A stretch of 64,000 nt of DNA from CAVYEM01 sp963767635 (lineage in GTDB: Bacteria; Vulcanimicrobiota; Vulcanimicrobiia; Vulcanimicrobiales; Vulcanimicrobiaceae). Both the position numbers and the translations under genes were made by a program. The number at the start of each line of letters is the position of its first letter. The stretch's first letter is position 1. Location: the NCBI GenBank assembly GCA_963767635.1, contig CAVYEM010000001.1, forward strand, positions 558,001-622,000. Direction: 5' to 3'. Shown in pieces: positions 9,518 to 18,040 of the stretch. The notes under the pieces were generated by a model. It made no database searches, was not told the origin of the DNA, and saw only the letters and a list, made by a program, of their open reading frames with translations.

Positions 9518-10356
9518 CGGTTTCGGTGAAAAAGCGCGTCGTGGCACTCTACGTCGACGCGAATCGCGAAAACGCCCGAGCGCTTGCAAACCGCGTCGGG
9601 CAAGGGTTTCGCGAAAGCGGATATGCCGTCTCGCCGGTTACCGACGGTGCGGCGCTGGACGGTGCGGCGCTGCTCATTACGATCGGCGGCGACGGTACGC
9701 TGCTGCGCGCGGCTCGAATGGCGGTGGATCGCCGCGTTCCCATCATCGGCATCAACACGGGCCGGCTTGGCTTTCTGACGGAGTTCGACGAAAACGACGA
9801 GCACATCGACGAGCTGCCGGATTTGCTCGAGCGCGGGCTCGTCATCGAAGAACGCTTGGCGCTGCAAGCCACGTACGACGGCCACCAATTTTTTGCACTC
9901 AACGACGTGGTCGTGCGCAAGGGCGGCATATCGCATCTGGTTCCATTTGGGTTATGCCTCAACGACGAACAGGCCGCGCACGTGCCGGCAGACGGCATTT
10001 GCATCGCCACGCCGACTGGTTCGACGGCGTATTTTCTTTCCGCAGGCGGTTCCATCATTTCACCCCATGTCGAAGCACTCGGAGTCGTTCCGCTGCTGCC
10101 GCACACGCTCTTTTCGCGTCCAATCATCGTTCCCGCAAACTCGCGCATCACCGTCACGTGCGACTCTGAACTGCTGCATGCAAATCTGGAATGCGACGGC
10201 GAGGTTTTGAGCGATCTTGCCGGAGGCGCCTCCGTCGTGATTGAGCGATATCCGCACACCGTGCGCTTCGCGCGCGTGGAGCGTCTACGATTCTTCGAGC
10301 GCCTGGAGGAAAAGCTGCGCTGGGGCGTTTCCATCAAGGATCAACGGTTCCGATAA
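9514..10356 (+). CDS. nadK: NAD kinase
   Basis: NadK phosphorylates NAD+ to NADP+ in the cytoplasm. The GGDGT motif (residues 58-62) and NTGRLGFLTE are present, followed by ALNDVVV and the ATPTGSTAYFLSAGG nucleotide-binding segment. At 280 residues it is of normal length. I chose GTG 9514 because it overlaps the tlyA stop as GTGA and begins just before the first conserved strand (KKRVVALYVD); an upstream GTG at 9496 is possible. It ends 2 nt before recN. Confidence 0.94.
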   Translation: MTVSVKKRVVALYVDANRENARALANRVGQGFRESGYAVSPVTDGAALDGAALLITIGGDGTLLRAARMAVDRRVPIIGINTGRLGFLTEFDENDEHIDELPDLLERGLVIEERLALQATYDGHQFFALNDVVVRKGGISHLVPFGLCLNDEQAAHVPADGICIATPTGSTAYFLSAGGSIISPHVEALGVVPLLPHTLFSRPIIVPANSRITVTCDSELLHANLECDGEVLSDLAGGASVVIERYPHTVRFARVERLRFFERLEEKLRWGVSIKDQRFR

Positions 10357-10358
10357 AC

Positions 10359-12047
10359 ATGCTCCGGCGGCTCACGATCGAGGATTACGGTCTGATACCG
10401 CGCGCAGAAGTAGACTTTGCTGCCGGTTCGACGATGTTCACGGGCGAAACCGGTTCGGGAAAGACGATGGTTTTAGGTGCGCTGGCGTTTGTTCTCGGCG
10501 AACGCGCAAGCCCTGACGCCGTTAGGCGTGGACGTGCGCGCGCGATGGTGACGCTGTTGTTCGACGTCGATGCAGCGATGCGAGAACGTCTGTCCGGGGA
10601 CGGCTTCGATCTCGACCCCGACGAAGATGCGACGATTTCGCGCGAGCTTTCTGCGGAAAGCGGGAAATCGACGATCCGCCTGAACGGCCGTCCGAGCACT
10701 GCGGGATATATTCGCGAGTTGGCCTCCCAGATCGTCGACATGGCAGGCCAGCACGAGGCGCAGCGGTTGCTCTCGCCGGCTTATCACGTTGAACTGCTCG
10801 ACCGCTTCGCCGGCGAAGATGCGCTGTATGCGAAAAAATCCGTTGCGTCGCTCCATCGGCGATGCGGTGAGATGGCGGACGCCTTGCGTGAGTTCGATCG
10901 CGACGAACGGCGCGTGCAGGAGCAGCTTGCCTTTGCAAGATACGCCGTCGATGAAATTCGCACCGCGCGGCCAGAGGCTGGTGAAGACGACCGGTTGTTG
11001 CAGCGGCGCAGCGTGCTGGAGAACGCAGAACATATTGCAGTGGCGCTGCGAGGAGCGCACGAAGCGCTGGCCGGCGAGAACGCTTCTGCGACCGATGCGC
11101 TGGGACAAGCCGCCGGCTTTTTGCAGCACATCGGCCGAATGGGGCAGTCTTTCGAGGAGATGTCGCGGGCCGCGCAAGCGCTTCAGGGTGACGTGCACGA
11201 GCTCGCCGTTCGCGCATCGCGAGAGCTCGAGGGCATAGAGTCGGATCCCGGAGAACTTGATGCCGTGCATGCGCGCCTTGAGACACTCGACACGCTCAAA
11301 CGCAAGTACGGCCCCACTCTCGCGGACGTCGAACGATCCGTTCAGGAGTTCGAATCGACGATAGAAGCGTTCGAAAACAAAGATGAGCGCAAGGCGACGC
11401 TGGAAGCTGAGTTCAAGCAGGCTCATTTGCAGCTGGAGCAGGCCGCGGAACATCTGTCGAGCTTGCGCCACGCTGCGGCGGAACGGCTGTGCAAAGCGGT
11501 CGAACGGCAGTTCAAGGATGTCGCGCTCTCCTCGGCTCGGTTCGGCGTGCGTTTTGAACCGCTGAGCGCTATTGCTCCGAGCGGAAGCGAGGGCGTGCAT
11601 TTCACGTTCGCGGCGAACAAGGGCGAGGCGGAACGCCCGCTGGCTCGCGTTGCCTCAGGCGGCGAGCTATCGCGAGTGCTGCTTGCGCTTAGCGTCGTGC
11701 TTGCGGCCTCACGCGGGGGCACGGCGCTGGTTTTTGACGAAATCGACGCGGGCGTCGGCGGCGCAGCCGCAACGGCCGTCGGCGCGCGTCTTGGGCGCCT
11801 CGCGCAACACGCGCAAATCGTATGCGTGACGCACCTCGCGCAAATCGCATCGTGGGCCGATACGCACTACGTTCTCGAGAAGCTCGAAAATCGCAACGCC
11901 ACCACGATCGTGGTTCGGGCAATTCCGCAAACAGAAGAGCGCACGACTGAACTCGCGCGCATGCTTTCCGGTGAAGCGCACGACGTTGCGCTGCAGCACG
12001 CGCGCACGCTGCTCGCGCAGACAAAGGAACGGCGTTTAGCGGTGTAA
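10359..12047 (+). CDS. recN: DNA repair protein RecN
   Basis: RecN is an SMC-like ATPase for double-strand-break repair. It has an N-terminal Walker A (GETGSGKT, residues 29-36), a central coiled coil rich in Glu/Arg/Ala, and a C-terminal head with the signature VASGGELSRVLLALSVVLA and Walker B LVFDEIDAGVGG, followed by VCVTHLAQIASWAD. At 562 residues the length is normal. It is the third gene of the tlyA-nadK-recN operon. The stop is followed at once by an array of short hairpin repeats. Confidence 0.96.
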   Translation: MLRRLTIEDYGLIPRAEVDFAAGSTMFTGETGSGKTMVLGALAFVLGERASPDAVRRGRARAMVTLLFDVDAAMRERLSGDGFDLDPDEDATISRELSAESGKSTIRLNGRPSTAGYIRELASQIVDMAGQHEAQRLLSPAYHVELLDRFAGEDALYAKKSVASLHRRCGEMADALREFDRDERRVQEQLAFARYAVDEIRTARPEAGEDDRLLQRRSVLENAEHIAVALRGAHEALAGENASATDALGQAAGFLQHIGRMGQSFEEMSRAAQALQGDVHELAVRASRELEGIESDPGELDAVHARLETLDTLKRKYGPTLADVERSVQEFESTIEAFENKDERKATLEAEFKQAHLQLEQAAEHLSSLRHAAAERLCKAVERQFKDVALSSARFGVRFEPLSAIAPSGSEGVHFTFAANKGEAERPLARVASGGELSRVLLALSVVLAASRGGTALVFDEIDAGVGGAAATAVGARLGRLAQHAQIVCVTHLAQIASWADTHYVLEKLENRNATTIVVRAIPQTEERTTELARMLSGEAHDVALQHARTLLAQTKERRLAV

Positions 12048-12054
12048 CGGCCCG

Positions 12055-12212
12055 AAGCCTGTGCTGAGCGCCCTTCGACAGGCTCAGGGTGACAAAGTGG
12101 CGGCTCAGGGTGACAAGCCCGAAGCCTGGCTGAGCGCCCTTCGACAGGCTGGAGGGTGACAACGGCGACAGGCTCAGGGTGACAACGGCGACAGGCTGGA
12201 GGGTGACAGCGT
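12055..12212. repeat. Array of TTCGACAGGCTC hairpin repeats between recN and pyk
   Basis: There are two full copies (stem arms CCCT 12071-12074 / AGGG 12086-12089, and CCCT 12137-12140 / AGGG 12153-12156) around the conserved core TCGACAGGCT. They are mixed with at least three partial copies of the CAGGCTCAGGGTGACAA half. It sits between the convergent recN and pyk genes, where it could also act as a transcription end. The same element occurs near 15.17, 35.78, 35.88 and 60.79 kb. Confidence 0.85.
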
Positions 12213-12219
12213 TGGAAAG

Positions 12220-13651
12220 CTACGGAATTTGATGGATCTTCAGCAAATTGGTTCCACCGGCGCCTACGGGCATACCGGTCGTGAACGCAACGCAATCTCC
12301 ACGCGCGACCAAACCTTCGCCGAGCATTCGCTGTTCGGTAATGTGCAGCAGCACGTCGATTGACGAATAGCGCTCGATGAGAATCGATTCCACGCCCCAG
12401 AGCAGCGCCAAACGCCGGGCGACGCCCGGGTCCGGGGTGAGCGCAATGATTCGCGCCTTTGGACGAAATGCGCTGATGTGATGCGCCGCGTTGCCGGTAG
12501 TCGTACCGGTAACGATAAACGCAAGAGTGAGTTCCGCGCTCGCGCGCGTTGCGGCCTCGGCGATGGACGTGGCGATGTTCCGCGTTGCGCCTTCGAGGCG
12601 CCGCAGCTGTAGTATTTCGTGCGGATACTGTTTTTCGACCTCACGTGAAATTTCCGCCATAACGCGCACAGCCTCCGCGGGATACTCACCGCGCGCCGTT
12701 TCGCCGGAAAGCATGACTGCGTCCGTTCCGTCGAGGATGGCGTTGGCCACGTCTGTCGTTTCCGCGCGCGTGGGACGCGGATTGAAGGTCATCGACTCCA
12801 GCATCTGCGTTGCGGTTACGACCGGCTTGCTGGCTCGATTGCACCTGGCAATGAGATCCTTTTGAATCATCGGCACTTGCTCGAGCGGGATTTCGATGCC
12901 CAAGTCGCCACGCGCCACCATGATGCCGTCCGCGGCTTGAATAATGTTTTCAATATCCTGCAGCGCCTCGTGCTTCTCAATCTTAGCAAGCACTTGCGCG
13001 TTTTTCCGGCGCTCCTGGATGAACGCCTTGACGCGATGCACGTCTTCCGCGCTGCGCACGAAAGATACGGCCACGTAGTCGACGCCCTTTTCTAGCCCGA
13101 AAGCCAAGAATTCCAGATCGCGATCTGACACGGCCTCGATATTGAGCGTTCCGTCAGGATAGTTGATGCCTTGTCTGCCGCGCAGTTCGCCGCCTACTTC
13201 GACCGTCGTGCGAATTTCGGTTGCGGTTTTGTCCAGAATGCGCAGCGTAATCGCCCCATCCTGCAAATACAACCGTGTTCCGACGGCCACGTCCGCCGGC
13301 AAGTCACGGTACGATACCGAAACTCGTTCGGCGTCCCCGGGAACCTGCTCGCTGGTGAGCACGAACGATCCGCCCCGCTCCAGACGCACGGACGCGGTGC
13401 CGTCCGCAAACGCCCCCGTCCGTACTTTTGGACCGGGCAGATCCTGCAGTATCGCAATATGCTGATCCAATTCCGCGGCGACGGCGCGAATCGCGATCGA
13501 TATTTTCGCCGTGTTCCTGCGGCGTCGCATGCGAAAAGTTTAGGCGGAAAACATTCGTACCGGATACGATAAGCGCGCGGATCAGCTGCGGATCGCGCGA
13601 GGCGGGACCAAGCGTCGCGACGATTTTCGTGCGTTTCTGAATCTTTTCCAT
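12220..13651 (-). CDS. pyk: Pyruvate kinase (frame broken at ~13495)
   Basis: Pyruvate kinase makes pyruvate and ATP from phosphoenolpyruvate. Reading starts at ATG 13651 (MEKIQKRTKIVATLGPASRD, then VFRLNFSHATPQEHGENID). One extra base at 13495 breaks the frame, which then resumes as AIRAVAAELDQHIAILQDL and GPKVRTG. The rest is intact: B domain, VAVSFVRSAEDV, the catalytic motif AKIEKHEALQDIENI, MVARGDLGIEIPLEQVP and the C-terminal allosteric domain with VTGTTTGNAAHHISAFRP. The rejoined length of ~477 residues is normal. A database built from the raw frame would start it at 13530 and miss the first strand. Convergent with recN. Confidence 0.93.
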
Positions 13652-13682
13652 GCGCTCAAGGCGCTTGCGCGAGAAGCCCCGA

Positions 13683-14887
13683 ATGCTCCTGCGTTTGAAA
13701 CGCGATCCCGACGACCGCTTCGCTGCAGCGCGCAATGCGGCAAGTTTCGTGGCCTCGCTGCTGTTGCACGCGCTCATCGCGTATTTTTTATTTTCGCTTG
13801 CAACGTCGTCATCGCAACAGGCCGCTTCGGAGTCTTATTCAGGCACCGTCGTCCTTACGGTGACGCGCCAAGCGCCCAAAAAATCTGCGTCGCGCAACCG
13901 TTGCGCGCGCGGCGGTACCGGTGCCGCGTCCCGTCGTCGTGCCCAAGCCGCGCACTCCGGTCGCGTCGCATCCACGCGTGCTGCATGAACTCGCGAAATT
14001 TGCTCCGACCGCGCCTCCGAATCCGACGCCTGCTCCGCAGCGCACGATCGCGCCCGAACGCCCCGTCGTCCCGAGACCCGCGCCCACGCATGCGCAACTC
14101 GCCGTGACGCCGGCACCGCTGCCGCCCACCGCACCGACCACCGCCCCGGCGCAGGTCGCCGCGGCGGTAAGGACTGCGGCGCCGTCCCCGCAACCTGAGC
14201 CGTCGGCGCTGGCTCCAACGCAAGCGCCGTTGATTGCGCTGCACTCGCCCGAACCGCTCATCACGCCCGGAAATCCGTCACAGCTGCGCATACCGCATCC
14301 CGCTGCGAGTCCGTCTCGGGGTACCGCTCCCAGTCCGGGGCCGAAGGTCGCGGGTTCGCCTGGGCCACGAGCCCTCGCCCACGTGAAGGAGCCCGGCGCC
14401 TCCGGTCGTCCGGCCGGTGCATCCCCTTGCGGCAACCCCTCCTCCGCCGCGCCCTGTACCGGTGAAATCCAAACGGCCGCGCTCGCTGAACGAGCGCCTG
14501 AAAAGGTTGATTCCAACCGCCGCGCCATCTTTCTCGCCGGGGCCCGGCAAGCGCTATTCCTTTTTGACCAACCTCAAGCCGACGCCTGAACCGGAACCTA
14601 CGCCCCCGCCGGAAGTTCTGGCGCAAACCAAATATCTCTACGTCGAAAACATCGGGGCGCAGCGCTGGAAGCAGTCGATCCTCGGCACTGCACCGGAGGA
14701 GAAGTACGTTAAGATGTACGTCACGCGCGTTAAGCGCATAGGCTTCGTGAATTGGTGCACGGGCTGGGTCGTTCGCCAGCCTGCTGCCGGCAATCAGCAT
14801 TGGATCGTCGAAGACAACGTCAGTTATATCTGCGCAGGACATCTCGAACCGTTTACGCCACCGAGTCCAGCCGCGAGTCCTAGGTAG
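13683..14887 (+). CDS. Proline-rich TonB-like envelope protein (two frame breaks)
   Basis: The N-terminus (ATG 13683) has a short cytoplasmic region and one membrane helix (NAASFVASLLLHALIAYFLF), the topology of TonB/TolA-type proteins. It is followed by a long periplasmic Pro/Ala/Thr-rich stretch. The frame breaks first at the A6 run 13878-13883 and again at about 14390-14400. The last frame carries a ~75-residue C-terminal domain (YLYVENIGAQRWKQSILG, VKMYVTRVKRIGFVNWCTGW, ISYICAGHLEP-like end). That domain does not look like canonical TonB_C. Either break could be sequencing error, and the Pro-rich part tolerates indels. Function as an energy transducer is only inferred. It is divergent from pyk with 31 bp between starts. 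Confidence 0.6.
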
Positions 14888-15416
14888 CCTCGCGCGAACG
14901 ACGTGCCGTCTCCCAGCACGATGAGCGAGAACGCGGTTGCGAACATGGCGGTTCATGCTTACTGACAGACTCAGCCTACGCGAAATAGAACGGATTGCCG
15001 TCGTCGTCTTGGGATTTTTACGGCCTCATGGGCCGTATTTTGCCATTTTTGGAGACACTACGCCCACAGCGGCGCGTTGCGCGGCGATGCCGGTCGAAAT
15101 TTACGGACAAAAACGACAATTGCTCTTTACGTTTCATATCGCGCGGCCTCGACTGCGCTGGGCCATGGTTCGACAGGCTCACCATGACAAACGTGAATCC
15201 GCTCGCTAAATCAGGGCTTCCCTAGCGATCTCCTGGGATTCCAAAATCAAAGCGTGCATCCTATCATCGCGCGCAAACACAACCCGGCCTTCAGCGAACA
15301 TGCACGCTATGGGTGTCGAGCGCTTTATCGCACTGCGCCTCGGCCGCAGCTTTCGCGATAACCGTCCCGGGCCTGGGCATTGAGCGTCTTCGCCCGCACC
15401 TTTCGTGCGCGGGCAC
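14888..15416. other. Non-coding stretch with one hairpin repeat copy
   Basis: No convincing gene is present; the short open frames here lack conserved motifs and ribosome-binding sites. One copy of the TTCGACAGGCTC repeat lies at 15166-15190 with arms TGGT (15166-15169) and ACCA (15181-15184). A GC-rich imperfect inverted repeat lies around 15391-15414, just ahead of the promoter of the candidate RNA. Confidence 0.6.
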
Positions 15417-15445
15417 TTGAAACGTGACCTTTGCGGGCGTACAAT
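15417..15445 (+). promoter_or_regulatory. Sigma-70-type promoter of the candidate structured RNA
   Basis: A TTGAAA -35 box (15417-15422) and a TACAAT -10 box (15440-15445) are separated by exactly 17 nt. Transcription would start at about 15452, just before the first hairpin of the RNA described next. Confidence 0.65.
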
Positions 15446-15451
15446 AAGGTT

Positions 15452-15667
15452 GCCTCACAAAACAATGTGAGCGTGACATTAAGGAGGGCGGTTGGAACCG
15501 CAAGATCCACCGGGCAAGTCCGCCCGAAAAGGTGCGCCGTAACCGAGCGCTAGACGAGCGCTCACCGTTGGCCGGGCGTAACCGGCATGAGCGCGCTCCT
15601 TATAAGACACAATAGAACAAAAAACGAGGGGCTGCACCCACTGGGGTTGCGGCCCGTCGTGTTTTTA
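15452..15667 (+). ncRNA. Candidate structured RNA / 5' leader ahead of rimP-nusA, family unknown
   Basis: The stretch has its own promoter and ends in an intrinsic terminator. Visible perfect helices: CTCAC 15454-15458 with GTGAG 15467-15471; a closing helix TAAGGAG 15480-15486 with CTCCTTA 15596-15602; and four hairpins inside it (15488-15501 GCGGT/ACCGC; 15511-15526 CGGGC/GCCCG; 15545-15563 GAGCGCT/AGCGCTC; 15571-15586 GCCGG/CCGGC). That is a multi-branched fold of about 123 nt plus flanks. I could not match it to tmRNA, RNase P, SRP, 6S or a common riboswitch by eye. It could be a free sRNA or an attenuating leader of the rimP operon. Confidence 0.5.
15621..15667 (+). terminator. Rho-independent terminator ahead of rimP
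   Basis: An ACGA-GGGC...GCCC-TCGT stem with an internal CACCC/GGGTTG helix is preceded by an A run and followed by GTTTTTA. It lies ~80 nt upstream of the rimP start, so it either ends the candidate RNA or attenuates the operon. Confidence 0.7.
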
Positions 15668-15746
15668 CGGTATTGTATGCGTGGTTGGATCGTAGGAGCG
15701 TGGGCATGTCCCGCGCTTCGTCGTTGATTGGGGCTCGTTTACTACT

Positions 15747-16265
15747 GTGGCTGACGAAGTGGCAAGCACGTTGACCGAAGCGTTCCTGCGCGCGATCGAT
15801 CGCATAGCGCACGATGGTTCTTTTTCCGGCATAGAAATGGTGCAGCACGCGGCGTCCCGCGGACGGCATTCCGCCGCTCTTTCGCTGACGATCGATCGCG
15901 ACGGCGGGGTCGACGTTGCGACGTGCGAACGCATCGCCGCTACGATCAATAGAGCGCTCGACGCGTGCGAAGAGAAGTACACGCTCGAGGTTAAATCTGC
16001 GGGTCTGAATCGCCCGCTCACGAAAGCCGGCGATTATCAACGGTTCGCCGGCCGCGATGCGAAGATCGTCACCTCGTTGCTGGTGCAAGGCGGAAAGACG
16101 CATCGCGGCATCCTGCGCGGTGTTCGTGGAACCAACGTTATTTTAGAAACAGGGGCAGGCGAATTGCCGCTGCCGCTGGCCACGATCGAGAAGGCCAACC
16201 TCGAATACGACATTCGCTCCGACCTCACACGGGAAAAGAAAGAACGCAAACATCATGCTTGGTAA
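15747..16265 (+). CDS. rimP: Ribosome maturation factor RimP
   Basis: RimP assists 30S subunit assembly. This 172-residue protein has the expected two-domain pattern: an N-terminal alpha/beta domain (SLTIDRDGGVDVATCERIAATINRALD) with YTLEVKSAGLNRPL, then a C-terminal SH3-like barrel (GRDAKIVTSL, THRGILRG, LPLATIEKANLEYD). The start is GTG 15747, without a clear ribosome-binding site. It is the first gene of the rimP-nusA-ylxR-infB-rbfA-nrnA-truB-ribF operon. Its last codons (KKERKHHAW) come from a sequence that is nearly repeated just before nusA. Confidence 0.92.
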   Translation: MADEVASTLTEAFLRAIDRIAHDGSFSGIEMVQHAASRGRHSAALSLTIDRDGGVDVATCERIAATINRALDACEEKYTLEVKSAGLNRPLTKAGDYQRFAGRDAKIVTSLLVQGGKTHRGILRGVRGTNVILETGAGELPLPLATIEKANLEYDIRSDLTREKKERKHHAW

Positions 16266-16400
16266 ATGGCTGCTGAGCGCAAACACGGCGACCGCCCATA
16301 GGGGGCCGAAGGCCGGGGGCCCCGCGCGCTCCGCGTGCGGGGGGCGTGCAGCGCGTAGCGCGGATACGCCTGTCAAACAGAAAGAACGGAAACATCATGC
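16237..16400 (+). repeat. Near-identical 22-bp repeat flanking a palindromic GC-rich insert between rimP and nusA
   Basis: The block AGAAAGAACGSAAACATCATGC occurs at 16237-16258 (end of rimP) and at 16379-16400 (ribosome-binding region and start codon of nusA), with one mismatch. The ~120 bp between them are GC-rich with strong inverted repeats (for example CCCCGCGC...GCGTGCGGGG near 16320-16342). This looks like an insertion of a small palindromic element, or a local duplication, that moved nusA away from rimP. Confidence 0.6.
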
Positions 16401-17632
16401 CTGAAGCGGCAACCGAAGAGAAACTCATCGACGTCCTGCTCTTCATCTCGAAGGAGCGAAACATTCCGTTCGAGATGCTCATCGAAGCGCTCGAAGCGGC
16501 GTTGCTCACCGCGTACAAGCGCCACTTCGGCAGCGAAGCGAACGCCATTGTGACCGTCGATCGCCAGAACGGCGACTATAAGGTATTTCATCGCCGGACC
16601 GTCGTGGACGAAGTCACGGATCCGAAGCTCGAAGTGACTCCGCGGGAAGCCGGATCGGTGTATCAGGTCGGCGACTTCTACGATGAAGAGGTCACGCCCA
16701 AAGACTTCGGGCGGATCGCGGCGCAGACGGCAAAGCAAGTTATCGTGCAGCGCATCCGTGAAGCGGAGCGGGATACCGTCTACAACAAGTACGCCGCGAA
16801 ACTGAACGACATCGTGAAAGGCACCGTGCAGCGCTTCGAACAACGCAACATGTACGTGCTGCTCGAGGGCAAGGACGAGGCGATGCTGCCGCTTTCGGAG
16901 CAAGTGGCACGCGAGAACTTCCGCATCAATGATTTTATTCGCGCTTACGTGCTCGACGTGCGCAGGTCTCCAAAAGGTCCCAGCGTGATTCTTTCGCGCG
17001 CCGCCGAAGGGTTGGTGCAGCGCCTGCTCGAGTTCGAGGTTCCGGAAATCGAAGACGGCATCGTCGAGATCATGGCGATTGCGCGCGAGCCGGGAAGCCG
17101 TTCCAAGGTCGCGGTTCGCAGCAACCGCGCGGAAATCGATCCGATCGGCGCATGTCTGGGGCCAAAGTCGAGCCGCATCGCAAATGTGTCGGACGAATTG
17201 CGCGGTGAGAAGATCGACGTGATTCGCTGGGAACCCGATCATGTCACGTTCATTATGAACGCCCTCCAGCCCGCCAAAGTCCTCAGTGTAGAACTGTTCG
17301 ACGACGACGGCGTCGCGCTGGTCATCGTTCCGGACTATCAGCTCTCGCTCGCGATCGGGCGCGAGGGCCAGAACGTTCGCCTTGCCGCGCGTCTGACCGG
17401 CTGGCGTTTGGACATTGCCAGCGAGACCGAAGCGGCTGAAGCGCGCGAGCGTTATCTGGCCGAGCGGGCACAGGCGCAAGCCCCCGCGGAGACCGTGCCG
17501 GACGTTGAAGCGCAAACCGCGGAAGAGCCGGTCGAGGAAGGTGAAGAGGCGCCGGCGGCCGCCGGCGGTGCCATCGACGAAGAACTCATTCGCAAGCTCG
17601 AGGAGTTCAAGCGCGAACGCTTGGGCGGCTAG
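16397..17632 (+). CDS. nusA: Transcription termination/antitermination factor NusA
   Basis: NusA binds RNA polymerase and modulates pausing, termination and antitermination. The start at ATG 16397 (MPEAATEEKLIDVLLFISKE) gives the normal N-terminal domain; an open frame from 16346 has no conserved sequence. The order is NTD (1-~125), S1 domain (IVKGTVQRFEQRNMYVLLEG), KH1 (VAVRSNRAEIDPIGACLGPKSSRI) and KH2 (LSLAIGREGQNVRLAARLTGW). It ends with an acidic Glu/Ala-rich tail. About 411 residues. It is followed after 2 nt by ylxR. Confidence 0.95.
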   Translation: MPEAATEEKLIDVLLFISKERNIPFEMLIEALEAALLTAYKRHFGSEANAIVTVDRQNGDYKVFHRRTVVDEVTDPKLEVTPREAGSVYQVGDFYDEEVTPKDFGRIAAQTAKQVIVQRIREAERDTVYNKYAAKLNDIVKGTVQRFEQRNMYVLLEGKDEAMLPLSEQVARENFRINDFIRAYVLDVRRSPKGPSVILSRAAEGLVQRLLEFEVPEIEDGIVEIMAIAREPGSRSKVAVRSNRAEIDPIGACLGPKSSRIANVSDELRGEKIDVIRWEPDHVTFIMNALQPAKVLSVELFDDDGVALVIVPDYQLSLAIGREGQNVRLAARLTGWRLDIASETEAAEARERYLAERAQAQAPAETVPDVEAQTAEEPVEEGEEAPAAAGGAIDEELIRKLEEFKRERLGG

Positions 17633-17634
17633 CG

Positions 17635-17874
17635 GTGACGCCGATCCGTCAGTGCGCCGGATGCCGCGAGCGCAAAACGCAGCAAGAGATGCAGCGGTTC
17701 GTGCGACTGCGCGGCGGCGCCGCGCACGCTTGGGTTGCGGACACTGGGCGCAAACGGCATCCCGGCCGGGGCGTGTACCTGTGCTCGTCGGCGTGCATCG
17801 GGCGCGTGGAAAAAAACCGCAAGTATCCGGGGCTTGCATCCTCCGCCGCCGAATATGGGTTTCAAAGAGGTTGA
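17635..17874 (+). CDS. ylxR: YlxR family RNA-binding protein (DUF448)
   Basis: This small 79-residue protein has the family pattern RQCAGCRERK near the N-terminus and HPGRGVYLCSSACI in the middle, which is the GRGxY motif. YlxR proteins lie between nusA and infB in many bacteria and have been linked to RNA binding or RNase P regulation. The start is GTG 17635, 2 nt after the nusA stop. Confidence 0.9.
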   Translation: MTPIRQCAGCRERKTQQEMQRFVRLRGGAAHAWVADTGRKRHPGRGVYLCSSACIGRVEKNRKYPGLASSAAEYGFQRG

Positions 17875-18040
17875 CCGTTAAGGGTTTATTTGAAGTGACA
17901 TGCTAAGCTCTCACCATGCGTAATTGTTTTGGGCGCCTGTTCCCGGGCGCGCGTTGCGCGTTTGGGAAGGGGAGCATGCTATGAGCTGAGTGGATATGCA
18001 GGCTCCGAAAGAACGGGCCTGCACTGATGAAAGGCAGATT

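Noticed and set aside
15452..15667. tmRNA, RNase P RNA, SRP RNA or 6S RNA
   Set aside because: The expected conserved cores (tRNA-like ends, the P4 consensus, the SRP GGAA tetraloop region, a long rod with a central bubble) are not seen, so it was left as an unassigned structured RNA.
16373..17839. Long minus-strand frame (488 codons) opposite nusA
   Set aside because: It is a shadow of nusA/ylxR with no domain, no start signal and His/Arg-rich composition typical of antisense GC-rich frames.
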